Source: Cyclina sinensis
Lineage: Eukaryota > Mollusca > Bivalvia > Venerida > Veneridae
Direction: 5' to 3'
NCBI GenBank assembly: GCA_012932295.1
Contig: JAAONU010000014.1
Coordinates: forward strand, 39,788,770 to 39,852,769
Length of the DNA stretch: 64,000 nucleotides
Below are positions 26,851-39,795 of this stretch, piece after piece. Made by a program: the position numbers and the translations under genes. The notes under the pieces were generated by a model. The model was not told the origin of the DNA. It saw only the letters and a list, made by a program, of their open reading frames with translations, and did not search any database. Every line of letters starts with the position of its first letter. The first letter of the stretch is position 1.

Positions 26851-27219
26851 TCTAATTTGAACTCTCTTGTAGGATGTTCTTGTACAGTTTACATGCAGAT
26901 AGAGTGTCACTTCGTTTCAGTGCTAAAGTCGGGAAGGGGTATTAATGGAATAAAAAATATATGAATTTGAGGTTACCTTTGTTCTTTGGCTTTCTTAAGG
27001 TTTCGTTTTGATTGGCATTTGGCAACTGCCCTTTTCAGCTTAGTTCGCTTCAAGAATAATATTGAAACGAGGCCGAATTCGTAACCAGTTTCAAGTTACG
27101 GATTTATTTATTGTTCAGAATATAGGTTTAGTTTAAACTTATTTATTTTACATTGATTGGGAAGCAAGTTCTTGCAACTTATCGTTATCCCTCTCGATGA
27201 CTGCAGAATATAGGTACTG

Positions 27220-27228
27220 TCTTAAGTT
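27220..27228 (+). repeat. left 9-bp target-site duplication of foldback element
   Basis: TCTTAAGTT directly abuts the left terminus. It is identical, in direct orientation, to 30372-30380. Confidence 0.8.
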
Positions 27229-30200
27229 ATATGTGTGAAGTTGGTCTGCAGTTCGCAGTTCGCAATTCGCGATTCGAATTGCGAACTGCAAACTGGCATG
27301 CAGTTCGCGATTCAAACTTGAAGATTTTCAGTGTTCTTCTTGGGAAAATTTATGACTTACTAACTTCATAAACCAAAAAGAAATAGTTCTAAGTCCAATT
27401 GCAAACTAGCATGCTGTTCGCGATTCGAATTGCGAACTGCAAACTGGTCTGCAGTTCGCAGTTCGCAATTCGCGATTCGAATTGCGAACTGCAAACTGGC
27501 ATGCAGTTCGCGATTCAAACTTGAAGCTTTTCAGAGTTCTTCTTGTGAAAATTTATTACTTACTAACTTCATAAACCAAAAAGAAATAGTTCTAAGATAG
27601 AGAAAATAAACATAAGTCCAATTGCAAACTAGCATGCGGTACGCGATTCGAATTGCGAACTGCAAACTGGCATGCAGTTCGCGATTCAAATTTCAAGCTT
27701 TTCAGTGTTCTTCTAGGGAAAATTTATGACTTACTTACTTCATAAACCAAAAAGAAATAGTTCTTAGTCGAATTGCAAACTAGCATGCGGTTCGCGATTC
27801 GAATTGCGAACTGCAAACTAGCATGCAGTTCGCGATTCAAACTTGAAGCTTTTCAGAGTTCTTCGTGTGAAAATTTATTACTTACTAACTTCATAAACCA
27901 AAAAAGAAATAGTTCTAAGATAGAAAAAAAACATAAGTCAATTGCAAACTAGCATGCGGTTCGCGATTCGAATTGCGAACTGCAAACTAGTCTGCAGTTC
28001 GCAGTTCGCAATTCGCGATTCGAATTGCGAACTGCAAACTGGCATGCAGTTCGCAATTCAAACTTGAAAATTTTCAGTGTTCTTCTTGGGAAAATTAAAC
28101 TAAAAAGAAATAGTTCTAAAATAGAGAAAAAAAATATAAGTCCAATTGCAAACTAGCATGCGGTTCGCGATTCGAATTGCGAACTGCAAACTAGTCTGTA
28201 GTTCGCAGTTCGTTTTTCGCGATTCGAATTGCGAACTGCAAACTAGCATGCAGTTCGCGATTCAAATTTGAAGATTTATAGTGTTCTTTTTGTGAAAATG
28301 TTCTTCTATTATTTCATACTTACTTCATAAACCAAAAAGAAATGGTTCTAAAATAGAGAAAAAAAAACAAATAGTTCTAAGTCCAATTGCAAACTAGCCT
28401 GAGGTTCGCGATTCGAATTGCGAACTGCAAACTGGTCTGCAGTTTGCGATTCAATTTGAAGATTTTCAGTGTTCTTATATGAAAATTTAATTCTTACTTA
28501 ATAAACCAAAAAGAAATAGTTCTAAAATAGAGAACAAAACATAAGTCCAATTGCAAACTAGCATGCGGTTCGCGATTCGAATTGCGAACTGCAAACTGGC
28601 ATGCAGTTCGCAATTCAAACTGAAAAATTTTCAGTGTTCTTCTTGGGAAAATTTATTACTTACTAACTTCATAAACCAAAAAGGAATAGTTTTAAAATAG
28701 AGAAAAAAATATAAGTCCAATTGCAAACTAGCATGCGGTTCGCGATTCGAATTGCGAACTGCAAACTGGCATGCAGTTCGCAATTCAAACTGAAAAATTT
28801 TCAATGTTCTTCTTGGGAAAATTTATTACTTATTAACTTCATAAACCAAAAAGGAATAGTTTTAAAATAGAGAAAAAAATATAAGTCCAATTGCAAACTA
28901 GCCTGCGGTTCGCGATTCGAATTGCGAACTGCAAACTGGCATGCAGTTCGCAATTCAAGCTTGAAAATTTTCAGTGTTCTTCTTGGGAAAATTTATTTCT
29001 TACTAACTTCATAAACCAAAAAGAAATAGTTTTAAAATAGAGAAAAAAATATTAGTCCAATTGCAAACTAGCCTTCCGCTCGCGATTCGAATTGCGAACC
29101 GCATGCTAGTTTGCAATTGGACTTAGAACTATTTCTTTTTGGTTTATGAAGTTAGTAAGTCATAAATTTTCCCAAGAAGAACACTGAAAATTTTTCAGTT
29201 TGAATTGCGAACTGCATGCCAGTTTGCAGTTCGCAATTCGAATCGCGAACCGCATGCTAGTTTGCAATTGGACTTATGTTTTGTTCTCTATTTTAGAACT
29301 ATTTCTTTTTGGTTTATTAAGTAAGTCATAAATTTTCCCTAGAAGAACACTGAAAAGCTTGAAATTTGAATCGCGAACTGCATGCCAGTTTGCAGTTCGC
29401 AATTCGAATCGCGTACCGCATGCTAGTTTGCAATTGGACTTATGTTTATTTTCTCTATCTTAGAACTATTTCTTTTTGGTTTATGAAGTTAGTAAGTAAT
29501 AAATTTTCACAAGAAGAACTCTGAAAAGCTTCAAGTTTGAATCGCGAACTGCATGCCAGTTTGCAGTTCGCAATTCGAATCGCGAATTGCGAACTGCGAA
29601 CTGCAGACCAGTTTGCAGTTCGCAATTCGAATCGCGAACAGCATGCTAGTTTGCAATTGGACTTAGAACTATTTCTTTTTGGTTTATGAAGTTAGTAAGT
29701 CATAAATTTTCCCAAGAAGAACACTGAAAATCTTCAAGTTTGAATCGCGAACTGCATGCCAGTTTGCAGTTCGCAATTCGAATCGCGAATTGCGAACTGC
29801 GAACTGCGAACTGCAGACCAGTTTGCAGTTCGCAATTCGAAATCGCGAACCGCATGCTAGTTTGCAATTGACTTATGTTTTTTTTTTTTCTATCTTAGAA
29901 CTATTTCTTTTTGGTTTATGAAGTCAGTAAGTAATAAATTTTCACACGAAGAACTCTGAAATCGTTTGAATCGCGAACTGCATGCTAAATTTGCAGTTCG
30001 CAATTCGAATCGCGAACCGCATGCTAGTTTGCAATTCGACTAAGAACTATTTCTTTTTGGTTTATGAAGTAAGTCATAAATTTTCCCTAGAAGAACACTG
30101 AAAAGCTTGAAATTTGAATCGCGAACTGCATGCCAGTTTGCAGTTCGCAATTCGAATCGCGAACCGCATGCTAGTTTGCAATTGGACTTATGTTTATTTT

Positions 30201-30371
30201 CTCTATCTTAGAACTATTTTTTTTTGGTTTATGAAGTTAGTAAGTAATAAATTTTCACAAGCAAAACTCTGAAAAGCTTCAAGTTTGAATCGCGAACTGC
30301 ATGCCAGTTTGCAGTTCGCAATTCGAATCGCGAATTGCGAACTGCGAACTGCAGACCAACTTCACACATAT
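27229..30371. mobile_element. foldback-type (long inverted repeat) element, 3,143 bp
   Basis: The left arm (27229-29088) and right arm (29089-30371) are inverted copies made of diverged tandem subunits of about 150-240 bp, most often about 170 bp. Each subunit holds the near-palindrome TTCGCGATTCGAATTGCGAA, SphI-like GCATGC sites and an AT-rich spacer (ACTTCATAAACCAAAAAG). The outer ends match exactly: the left begins ATATGTGTGAAGTTGGTCTG and the right ends with its reverse complement. A perfect 9-bp direct repeat, TCTTAAGTT, flanks both sides (27220-27228, 30372-30380), as a target-site duplication would. The fold axis is at 29088/29089. No coding sequence lies inside, so it is non-autonomous. 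Drosophila FB elements have the same design (long inverted repeats of tandem subunits, 9-bp duplication), and Mutator-like elements also make about 9-bp duplications; kinship is inferred. Confidence 0.85.
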
Positions 30372-30380
30372 TCTTAAGTT
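30372..30380 (+). repeat. right 9-bp target-site duplication of foldback element
   Basis: TCTTAAGTT directly abuts the right terminus. The identity with the left flank stops exactly at nine bases (G before on the left, T after on the right). Confidence 0.8.
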
Positions 30381-33300
30381 TGTGATCAATGCAGAGTGGA
30401 GGCAAGGCTGGATAAAGTACTTACGAGTTTTTGTTAATTTAATTAATTTAAAACACGCTTTCAAGGTAGTCACGTAACACGAAAGATGACATCATATTCA
30501 GGAAAAGAAAAAGAAAAGACACAGACATCAGTTATTATAAATTGATGAACTCAGCTTTCCTTTCATGGAAACCAAACGAGTGGAAAATTTAACAAATTTG
30601 ATCTGATGGTTCATTTTGTACAAGAGTGCGCAAATTTTACATTATCGCAACATCTGTTTATGACGATTGCCTGAAGCTATAGTGATTACTTTGAAAGCTT
30701 GACATGTAAAAGGTACAAAAACCAGAGTTTTCCCTTTCTTTTCGTTTGGTAGATTTTTTTTTAAAAAAAAAACAGATAGTTTTGCTACCTCAAGTATTAC
30801 AAACCGAAATCGACATGAAGTGATTTATGCTTGTTGAATACTTAGTTGTTGTTGTTTCAACCGTAGAACATGTCATTTTAGTGTATTAAAGGGAGCGACA
30901 CGATCTTTGGACGACAACGCATATTCCTCGCTAAAATGCATCCCCCTCTAATTTTGATATTTGTAGATTACTAACCGGCTCATGTTTAGCAAAACTGACC
31001 CTTAGGGCCTGAAGCCTTCGGAGTTTCAATTGATACTCATTAAACTGTGTTGGGTGCAATTGCAATGGCAAAAGGTGCACAGACTCAAGGTTGTGCGTGT
31101 TTGCATTTTTTTATTCTGTACATATGAATGGTGCTCATGTTTGTTCACCAAATTGACTACAACCTGTTTATCTAACGCATCATTACCTTTAAAAGTTAAA
31201 ACAAAGAAGTTTAAAGACTTCGGTTTTGTTTCAATTTAATCGATGTGAATAGATCACATGCAGTTTTTGTGGAGGATTTTAATGAACGACGTGCATTCGT
31301 CTTTATAATGTACTCTTTAAACATGAAAAAAAAAAGCCAGACAGGACATCATATTGTGAACTCTTGTGTCAGACAAGGTCGAATATTTGTCTCGAATACA
31401 AACTAGGTATATAGTTATTGATCGATAAGTCCGTGAATTGAACATGTCCAATGCATTTAACTAAATCATCCAACGTGACCATTTAAAACTTGTTACACTG
31501 TTTTATTTGTCGTTTATTAACTTAATTGCATAAATATAAATTAAATAGAAGTTTCGTTTTATAAGGATCCTATTTCACTCTGATTCATTAAAGATCCCGT
31601 TTCGCTTGCAAAGATAAACTACTCTTAAAAAACAGGATTTGCATATGTTTCTAACGAACATCTAAATTTTTGAAGGACATTTGACATTTGTTATGTTTTT
31701 AATGAATTAAGATTTGTTGTTAAGATTTTGTCATATGACTTCCCACGTGACCGTAGCCATTTTGCATTTAGTTGCTCTATCAGCTTTGTGTACTCGTTGG
31801 TATTTCCTGCATATTTCTATACATCAGGGATTTTTTTTAGTTGTTTGAGTAATAGGAATTGTTAATATAGTTGTAACACATGTAAATCCTGATATTTAAT
31901 ATATTTATCTTTGTAATTGAAACTGGGCCTTTAAAATAACAGTTTGATTCCAAACTTTAACTCCCAAATGCTCGAGTCTTAATAAAAACTCAGATAGTGT
32001 CTCACACACGGAAATAAGAACAGCAATTTAATGTTATTACTAACACACTTTTAGGCTCCACAAATAACTGTTGAATATTCGTTAACCTGTATTAATTGGT
32101 ATTTAATTAAAATTTATGCAAACTATTAGAATTCCTTGCAATTATCTGACAGGAACTTACTTGCGAAAACAAGAACTTTTTTAACGCCCTGCTGACAATT
32201 TCTTTAATCTTGAAGTGTACATGGTGATTGACTGGTTTCGTTTTCCACCTTGATTGCTCTTACATATTTAGATCACCAATTATAATGAATAAGATTTACG
32301 AGCAGGGTGGTCGGTGGAAAATTAACATATAACATCGTATAAATAATTCATAATAAATGTAGATAGAAGATCAGACGTTGACAGCTAGCTTTCAAAAATT
32401 AAAATTGTAATACCTACCATTAAGAAAGTTTTATTACAGTGTCTATAGCAGCTTGTTATAGTATAGAGGTGTTAGTGAGTAGGTTTGGTAAAATATAATT
32501 TGTGAGATATTGTGAAAAAATATAAATGCAGTTTCTTGTTTCTGATTTCTGATTTTCTAACATACATATATTGAAAAACGGAAAATCTTCCATCTTACGT
32601 AACCCTTTCTAGCCCGCGCTTTAAACCAGAAAACCCGGATGAGCTATTCCTACAATGTTTTCATGAAATACAATGGTTGTTGTGTTCGAACTTGTTTACC
32701 TGGTGTTGTTGTTGTTGTTTTGCTCCAAGGAATCTTGGTGACAGTACTCGTTTCATTTCGTCGTATATTTAAGCTAAGGTAGATCAGCACAAAACAGAAC
32801 TGTTATAAATACAGAATTTTGTTCTTGTAGATTCATGCGACCACGTAACCACACCTTATTCGGTTTACTTGTTTTGCCTCAATAATGAATATACTGATAA
32901 GCCTTTTCCAGTTACTATAATGAGTCATTATACAGGAACGATAACTGACCACCTGCTATTTTAGTTCTGTTTTATGGGCCATAACTTTGACAGGCTGCTT
33001 AACCGCATCTATACACCAATGATAAATTTTCCTTCATAGTTAGTAACTGCGAACGCGTGGGGGCGAATAGGGATTTTACGCAATGCAAGCGAAATAGTTC
33101 GAAGATCGCGGAATAGCAGATTTATTTATTTATGTATTTTTTTTACAGGAAATACTGTTGAAATCGTTTTGGCGACTCTTAGAAGATTTATACATTTATA
33201 TCGTTTGTAGACCAGAAAAAACGTGATACTTGATGTGAACTGTTTCGATTTACTGTGTGCCTTTATCAAATACTAACACACAGCTACTTCATTGCTACTG

Positions 33301-34910
33301 ACATCACTTCGAAAGAAAATAGTTAAACTTTTCCCTTTTTGTGGAAAAATCACTGACACGTGCCTCCGTTTTTACCTAAAACAGTCACTCAAAGACTCAT
33401 TTAAAGTCGCAGCCACAATCCTTGCATTCTGTAATAAACAGATTTATGTTCGGTCCGGAACCTTTTACAAGGGAAATTTTCATGTGTACATGTGTTTTAT
33501 TTTTGTCTCAGTTTCCATTTTTTCACTTAATGCCTGCGGGGACTTTTTCTCGAAACCACTCGTACTAATGCAGGAATAATTATATTTGTTTTCTGTGTAG
33601 TATTTGTTTAATCAATGGAAACTCGTACTCAATGCATTGTCTGTGGGTCCCTAATGATTGTTTTAATCCAATTTGATAAAACATCAGTTTGATGTTACAT
33701 TCATTATGTGCTTTTTACTGCCCCACGAGGCGAAAACGTCATATAGCCGCGTTCGTTAATTGGATTACTTTTGATTTGTTGCTTAAATTGGTCCGCTCCA
33801 TTGATTGTAGATGATTCAATTAGATCCCTTTATAGCCAAGATATGGAGGGACATTGTGTTTTGTGGCGAAGAGCGACGATGAACAAAATACCATGAAATA
33901 CCGTTGAAATTCCAGAATAGACCAAAAACATGCATTTTTACACCGATGTGCTTTACTCTTTATGTTTCTCGTATCACTGTCAACTGCTTGTAGTCCCTTG
34001 TAGAAGTTGTTACGCATAGTACAGTTGTATTTGTCAGAAAGTAAGACATTTATATATGTTTAAATGCAACATTTTAAGTTGGTATTTTTTGTAAACGATT
34101 TTAAAAGCCAACAACTGTCGTTGCAGCAGACGAACATAGGCTTTTAAAATTTCGGCGAATTTTCAAAAATGAAAAGACTTTTAAATTCAGAAAAAATCCG
34201 ACTTTTGACATTAACACTGACCCTTGTTAATGGCCAGATTTGTCAGAATATTTGGCTAGTTTCACTACTATTCATAATGTCAGCTGGTGTTGTCACTTCC
34301 GGTATTCTGAAAAATTAAAAACATTCCTGTTCAAGCTATAAATAAAATATTACATACCGACGGACAAAGGTTAAAGAGAAATCAGATGAAACACTCTCTA
34401 ATTTCCAGATGTCTATAAAATTTATAGTTCCCAAACAATAAGAAGCAATTTGCGTTGACAATTTCTGTCATGTATCAAACCAGAATTTTATTTGCCATCC
34501 TACCCTCTTATTTCGACCCGTATTATTTCCGTAGATTGACTTTAATAGTAGTTACCAAGAGGTTTATACTCTTAGTAATTTTAATTTCATATGATGCTTA
34601 TTGTTGTGTAGGAGATATTTAGAATTCTATGAAACGTTAATCTCTGGGTGGGCCAGTTGAGTATCCAGTTGATAGGCTAACGACACGGTTGCTGGATAGG
34701 GCGACATGAGCCGTGGGTATAGATTGAAGTGGAGATAACGTCAGTGCAAAGATGATGCGTCAAGATAGCTACAGTAAAAGCGGAAGATCGAATGGAAACA
34801 GTGGTGTCAGAAATTGCGAACAGTTCTGAAACTCAAGTTTAATTAACTGCTTAATTGACAACATTACAGCACCAACAGTGCACTGACTGTGTAGTTAGAA
34901 CAAAAATGGC

Positions 34911-34913
<3 letters not shown>
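30381..34913. other. intronic stretch without recognised genes
   Basis: AT-rich sequence with chance open frames of up to 95 codons (33292-33579 plus). No domain, RNA gene or repeat family recognised. Confidence 0.6.

Positions 34914-34973
<60 letters not shown>
34914..34973 (+). repeat. (AT)30 microsatellite
   Basis: About 60 bp of perfect AT dinucleotides, self-complementary and likely polymorphic. Confidence 0.97.
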
Positions 34974-34977
<4 letters not shown>

Positions 34978-35599
34978 TTGCATCAGAAACTTCCTTGTCC
35001 GTTATGTAGGTAACCCGAGCATAAAGTATAATTGCTATACATCTATAGACACATCTGTCAAAGATTCGGAAGCTGTCGTAAAATGAAGCGATGACATTTC
35101 AGTTGACTCTTGATGGTTTTCAAAATTGACTCCTCTGTTTTCTTAATAAACATTTCACCCAACATGGTGACAGGAAGCTTGCTCCCGGTGTGTCATTAGA
35201 ATTACACAGGCGCAGTTTTAGCTATTTAAGTTGGTATTGAAATTCAACTGTGAGTGACGTGTTTAATTGATTGTAAATCTTAAATAAAGCTGGCAATTAA
35301 TGATGGACCACTCCTTCTGTAGTGTAACATCACGTGAAGTCACCAAAACAGAGACTGTCTTGAAATCTACTACACATATTAAGAGTTGACAGAAGCTAAC
35401 GATTTTGAATGGAATTTGACCTTTATTCAAAGAATTGTCTTTAAATGCAGTGTATGAGAAGCTTGATGCAATATAATATATATATTCCATAAAATAAGCC
35501 AATTCTAGATAAAACTTTGCTGTTTCCCCGACCACGTACATGTGAAAAAACTGTACCAATGTTCGTATACCAAAATTCCGGTAACTGACTTAACTGAAA

Positions 35600-35690
35600 T
35601 AAAAACGAATATTCGAATATATTCGAATATGACAAAGCGAATATTCGAATATTGATATTAGTGTTCTTTCCCATCCCTACAATATATACA
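35600..35690 (-). repeat. AATATTCG palindromic cluster with hAT-like end
   Basis: Three AATATTCGAATAT-type palindromes at 35601-35656, followed by sequence whose minus strand reads TGTAGGGATGGGAAAGAACA. TAGGGATGGG resembles the termini of some hAT elements. No opposite end or 8-bp duplication was identified. Confidence 0.3.
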
Positions 35691-38600
35691 TATAGTCACG
35701 GGCATGAGCTCCATTTCTTTTGCCAGGTTTACTTCATAAGTACATGACCGGATTTTACTCCTGCTGCACCTTATGTATCAGAATGGAAAGGAAAGCTTTA
35801 CCTCTTTCAAGACTGTCATATCGAAACTCTTCTTTATTTCAACTCTACTTTGAAATATTCTACAAACGATAGACCGAATTTGAAATAATGTCCTTCAAAA
35901 TCATTATGGAATTTGCTTGTAAGTTGGTCGTTATAACATTATAAGATATTAATTTCGTCCAGAAACATTATTAGAAAGCATAGGAACATGGTCGTTAGAG
36001 CAGCAAATTTTGAGTAACAGCTTTCAAATTCACGTAACTTTTCTTGCTAACTTTTCGTCTGTAAATAAAATTTGAACATACGTTTTACATAAAACATTTT
36101 TACGGATAGATAAACCTTCATTGATGCCCACATTTTAACAGTAAATCATTTCCAGAGAGGGGCAGCATTTCAATTTTGGCGGATGATAGATGGAAAATAT
36201 AATTATTATCAGACGTAGGGAGGTATGTATACCCCTCCCATGACGCATAGTATCGTACTACTTCGCGGCAGGTGAATACATCAATCAACCAGGGCTCTTT
36301 AGGATATGATACTAAATTGTTGTATCGAGGTATTTTAGAGGAAATATTTGTGCTAGAAATCCACTTACGGAAAACAGTGTGGAGGAACAAGGTTTGGTGA
36401 TTACATATAACACATTCAGTCAAACATTCTGTAGAAGGCAATCAAGGGACATAAGTTTTATAAGGGACACGTCTTACGTCTTATCTGGCTGTTTAAGTTA
36501 GGTGACCTTTTTTGGAGGTTTAGGTATCTCTGGAAAAAAATATTTCAGTAAGTAATATTCTATGCATTACTGAGTCCTTATTGTCTTAAACTATATTGCA
36601 ACTCCTTCGATACGCAAAAAAAAATATTTCTAGAAATTTCAACAGTTAAAACTAAACTACGGAAATCAGGATTTGCACTTAATATCAACACCATTCGAGG
36701 CGCACTGCGCCATTGGTTGCGCATGTTTGCATAGATGATGTTTTCTACTAGACGCTTGAGAAACATTGGTTGCTCTTGGTTCGAACACCGCAGAGGAAGG
36801 CTTAATTTCTTTCAAGGAACCCCATCTTTGAGACAGATACTTGTTCAGATTTCAGTACATAAATATGCGGTCAAAGAAGCAGTTGAAATATAGACTGGTT
36901 TAATATGATTAAAAGGCACTACATGTTGGACAACTGCCGTGTGCTAGTCATTACAGGGCAATGAAACCTCTTGATCGATTTACGCGCACGTGTCAACCTC
37001 TTCATTCCCGTGCAGTCAAGTGTTTGCTTAACGGGAGCCTTTTTTCAATGACCCTTAGATTACGGTCGCTTAACTACCAATATTTCATTTACAAAAATAT
37101 TTTCAAATCTCACGGTTAGTTTGGAATCAAGTGCATGAATAGAAAAATATTTTTAGACATCGCTCTGAAATGTGCGCGTGCAGCATGAACAAGATAAGGT
37201 TTCTTGTGCGGATCAAAGTGGCCCATAAGTTTTAGGAAACGGTGTTTGCAAAATATTTTCAGAAAACATGATATGCTTGTTGGTATGTAAATCCTTCAAA
37301 GAAATAATCCCATTTCCTGCAACTTTATCTCGTGTTTTCGCAATGTTACGAGAAAATAAATCCTTTATTTCCTTGCCGTGTCTTCTTCTAGTTACACCCA
37401 TATGTTCCTTGTTTTGAATATAAGGTGCTTTCTGGTTTTGATGCAATATCATTGTATCCCCTAATCGTAGGTACATCTGTTTTGCACTAAGTTGTTTGTT
37501 TTGAAAAAAAAATCTTTCAGATTTTTTTTTGGTCCGTTTTATCTAATCTGACTTGGACTGGAGTAGAGAAAGGAATATGCATAGATATGAGTAAAAAAAT
37601 CCCTTAATTCATTTATCATGACATTACAGCAAAAAAAAATCTTTAAACAAATAAGAAAGCGATCTGCAATAAACTGCCCTTAAAAAGCTATGGTAAATGT
37701 ATTTGTACTGAAAGATTTAGTATAAAGCGTGTCACTTAGTATACTTTTGACATTTAGAGCCAAATTTACCTTTATTAAGAATACACTATTAAAAATGTAT
37801 ATCAATTTAATAAAAAAAAAATGATACAGAGAGAAGAGAAAGTAAGAAATCTGGTAAATGGTTAAGAAATGTGTAACATTTAAAAGCTTTCTTTTCACAC
37901 GCAGAAATATAAATCTCTCGTTGCTCTGTAGAAAAAAAATATATGGAAGTTTTCTGTCATTTAGTGGTTTATCGGTTCAGTTTTGATGGTATAAATAGCT
38001 TTGACACTGACTGTTATAGGGGAAAATTGAAAGCCAGCGAATGCCTTTGAAATATGGTACGTGTCAGTGTTAAAACTATATCACAAAAACACTAGAGATA
38101 CATCATTGTGGATCGTTTTACGTATGTCTTGTAAATATAATGTACTACTCTTAATTTGACAAGGTAGAAATCATTTAATTAATAAATTACCGAACGTAAC
38201 AAAAAAGCACGTCCTCTCCCGGCGCCAGTTTTCTCGAACGAACTAATTGACCCGAGCTTTAATTTTGAAAACGTGAAACTCGTGTTTTATTTTATGAAAA
38301 TAGTTAAGAAGTTTGTCTGTTTCCGGAACTTTTGTATGGAGATTTGTTCTTTTCGACACAGGGAAATGTAACATGCATTTTCTATTAAAGACACGACAAT
38401 GAAAACAGTTCTGATGCAAACCGCTTACAATGAATGAATGAATGAAGAATTATCCTTTTATGTTGTATCGCGCTCAAATATTCCAGCTGCTGGATGGGTA
38501 GTGTTCAATTTTTATATTCGCAAACATTGATTGACTTGGCAGATGACTTTTATATATTTCCAATGGCTTTGGCTAGCAATAAGTTTTTATTTGCACATAT

Positions 38601-39674
38601 ATCTGAAATTTGGTAATTATAAAGTAATTTGGTAAGCGATAGTTTCGTATCTGGCAGTTATTGACTGTAAATGACATGGACTGGAAGATGAACGAAGTAA
38701 ATAGAGGGGTTCATTATGCTGGATATTTTGACATGCGATTTCTTGACAAATTTACCCGCTGCTTTGAGAATATTTTATAGTCTGGCTAATCGCTGGAAAG
38801 TTTCAACCGGTACGATAGTGCTGACAGTTTTTCGGAAACTGATATCGGAACACCTCGGCGCACGCGGTTCCGTTTATTTTCAAATTACCATAAATGCCCG
38901 GATGAGTTCCAGGAACAAGTGTCTGCCGGTTGTGTACTCGTGTTACCATGTTGTTACGAAGCCGTGTATCGTTTGGAAATATAAATAAATGAAGGAAATC
39001 TGAGATAAAATATTAAACGTTAGTGTATGAGAACTAGGAAATTTCGGGAGTTCCATGTCAATCAAAGAGAAAGAGCGATAATTGTTGACAGATTCGTGTT
39101 TGCGCCTTGCAGCTTATACATGTCTTATCCTGTAACCGTAATGTAACAAACTGTTGTATGCGCCTTCGTGTGCCATGTATCAGTGTTCTACACTTGACAA
39201 GAATAACAGTAACAACAAAAACAAGGGTGTTTCATAAAAAAGGCTAAAATCTACAGGAGGTGTTTGTCACTTTAGAATCAATTATTGATACATTCGGATA
39301 GCCAGGGAATCCGATGTTACTGCCTAAAATAACCCTCTAAATTTGTTTAAATGTTTATGTGCGAAGATATTTGTATCTTGCATTCATTTTATTTAAACAA
39401 ATAATTGCTATGATATTACATGGAAATGAATCCATTTGAAGACAAAATTTTGTTCCCTAAATCTTTGCAAAGAGGTTATAGAATATAATTGTTTAGTTTC
39501 TGATATTTTGGAACCCACGATTAATGGCATTTTCCTGAGGATCTTAATTCCCATGAATATGAGCACAGATCGTGCTTAGAAGGAATAAAATGTGCCATTA
39601 ATCAAACTAATTGTGAACCGATTCAAAATTTATAACGCCAATTGGGAAGTTTTAAATTTGAAATGACACTGCTA

Positions 39675-39795
39675 ATGAGCCCGAGATGGCACCCCGTATA
39701 TCTGCGCGTGCAATATGGCATATGCATCCATCCGAGTCGAATCATTCCGATTGTTATCACGTGACGAATCGCTCGTGCGATTGGAACTGGCAGAC
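39675..39795. promoter_or_regulatory. possible conserved non-coding element with E-box
   Basis: A GC-richer patch with an ATATGCAT POU-like core (39720-39727) and an E-box CACGTG (39758-39763). A short antisense open frame over it shows no recognisable domain. Regulatory role inferred from motif density alone. Confidence 0.2.

Larger units (their letters stand above)
20416..27219. other. intronic stretch upstream of mab-21
   Basis: AT-rich, with trinucleotide runs (GAT/AAT near 21.2 kb, ACA near 24.55 kb, TAA at about 24686-24703). Apart from the weak regulatory candidates listed, nothing is recognised. Confidence 0.5.

Noticed and set aside
27241..30356. CRISPR-like regular repeats
   Set aside because: Eukaryotic context, repeats are inverted and diverged with no unique spacers; a transposable foldback explains them.
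30279..30473. 64-codon minus frame at the foldback's right end
   Set aside because: It reads through the terminal inverted repeat; the peptide is a by-product of the subunit repeats.
36118..36441. 107-codon minus-strand open frame with CVIC and TCREVVRYYASW segments
   Set aside because: Considered as a zinc-binding fragment, but the cysteines do not form a known spacing and nothing around it resembles exons.
36760..36800. GGTTCGAACACC, B-box-like
   Set aside because: No A box at the right distance and no cloverleaf; left as chance.
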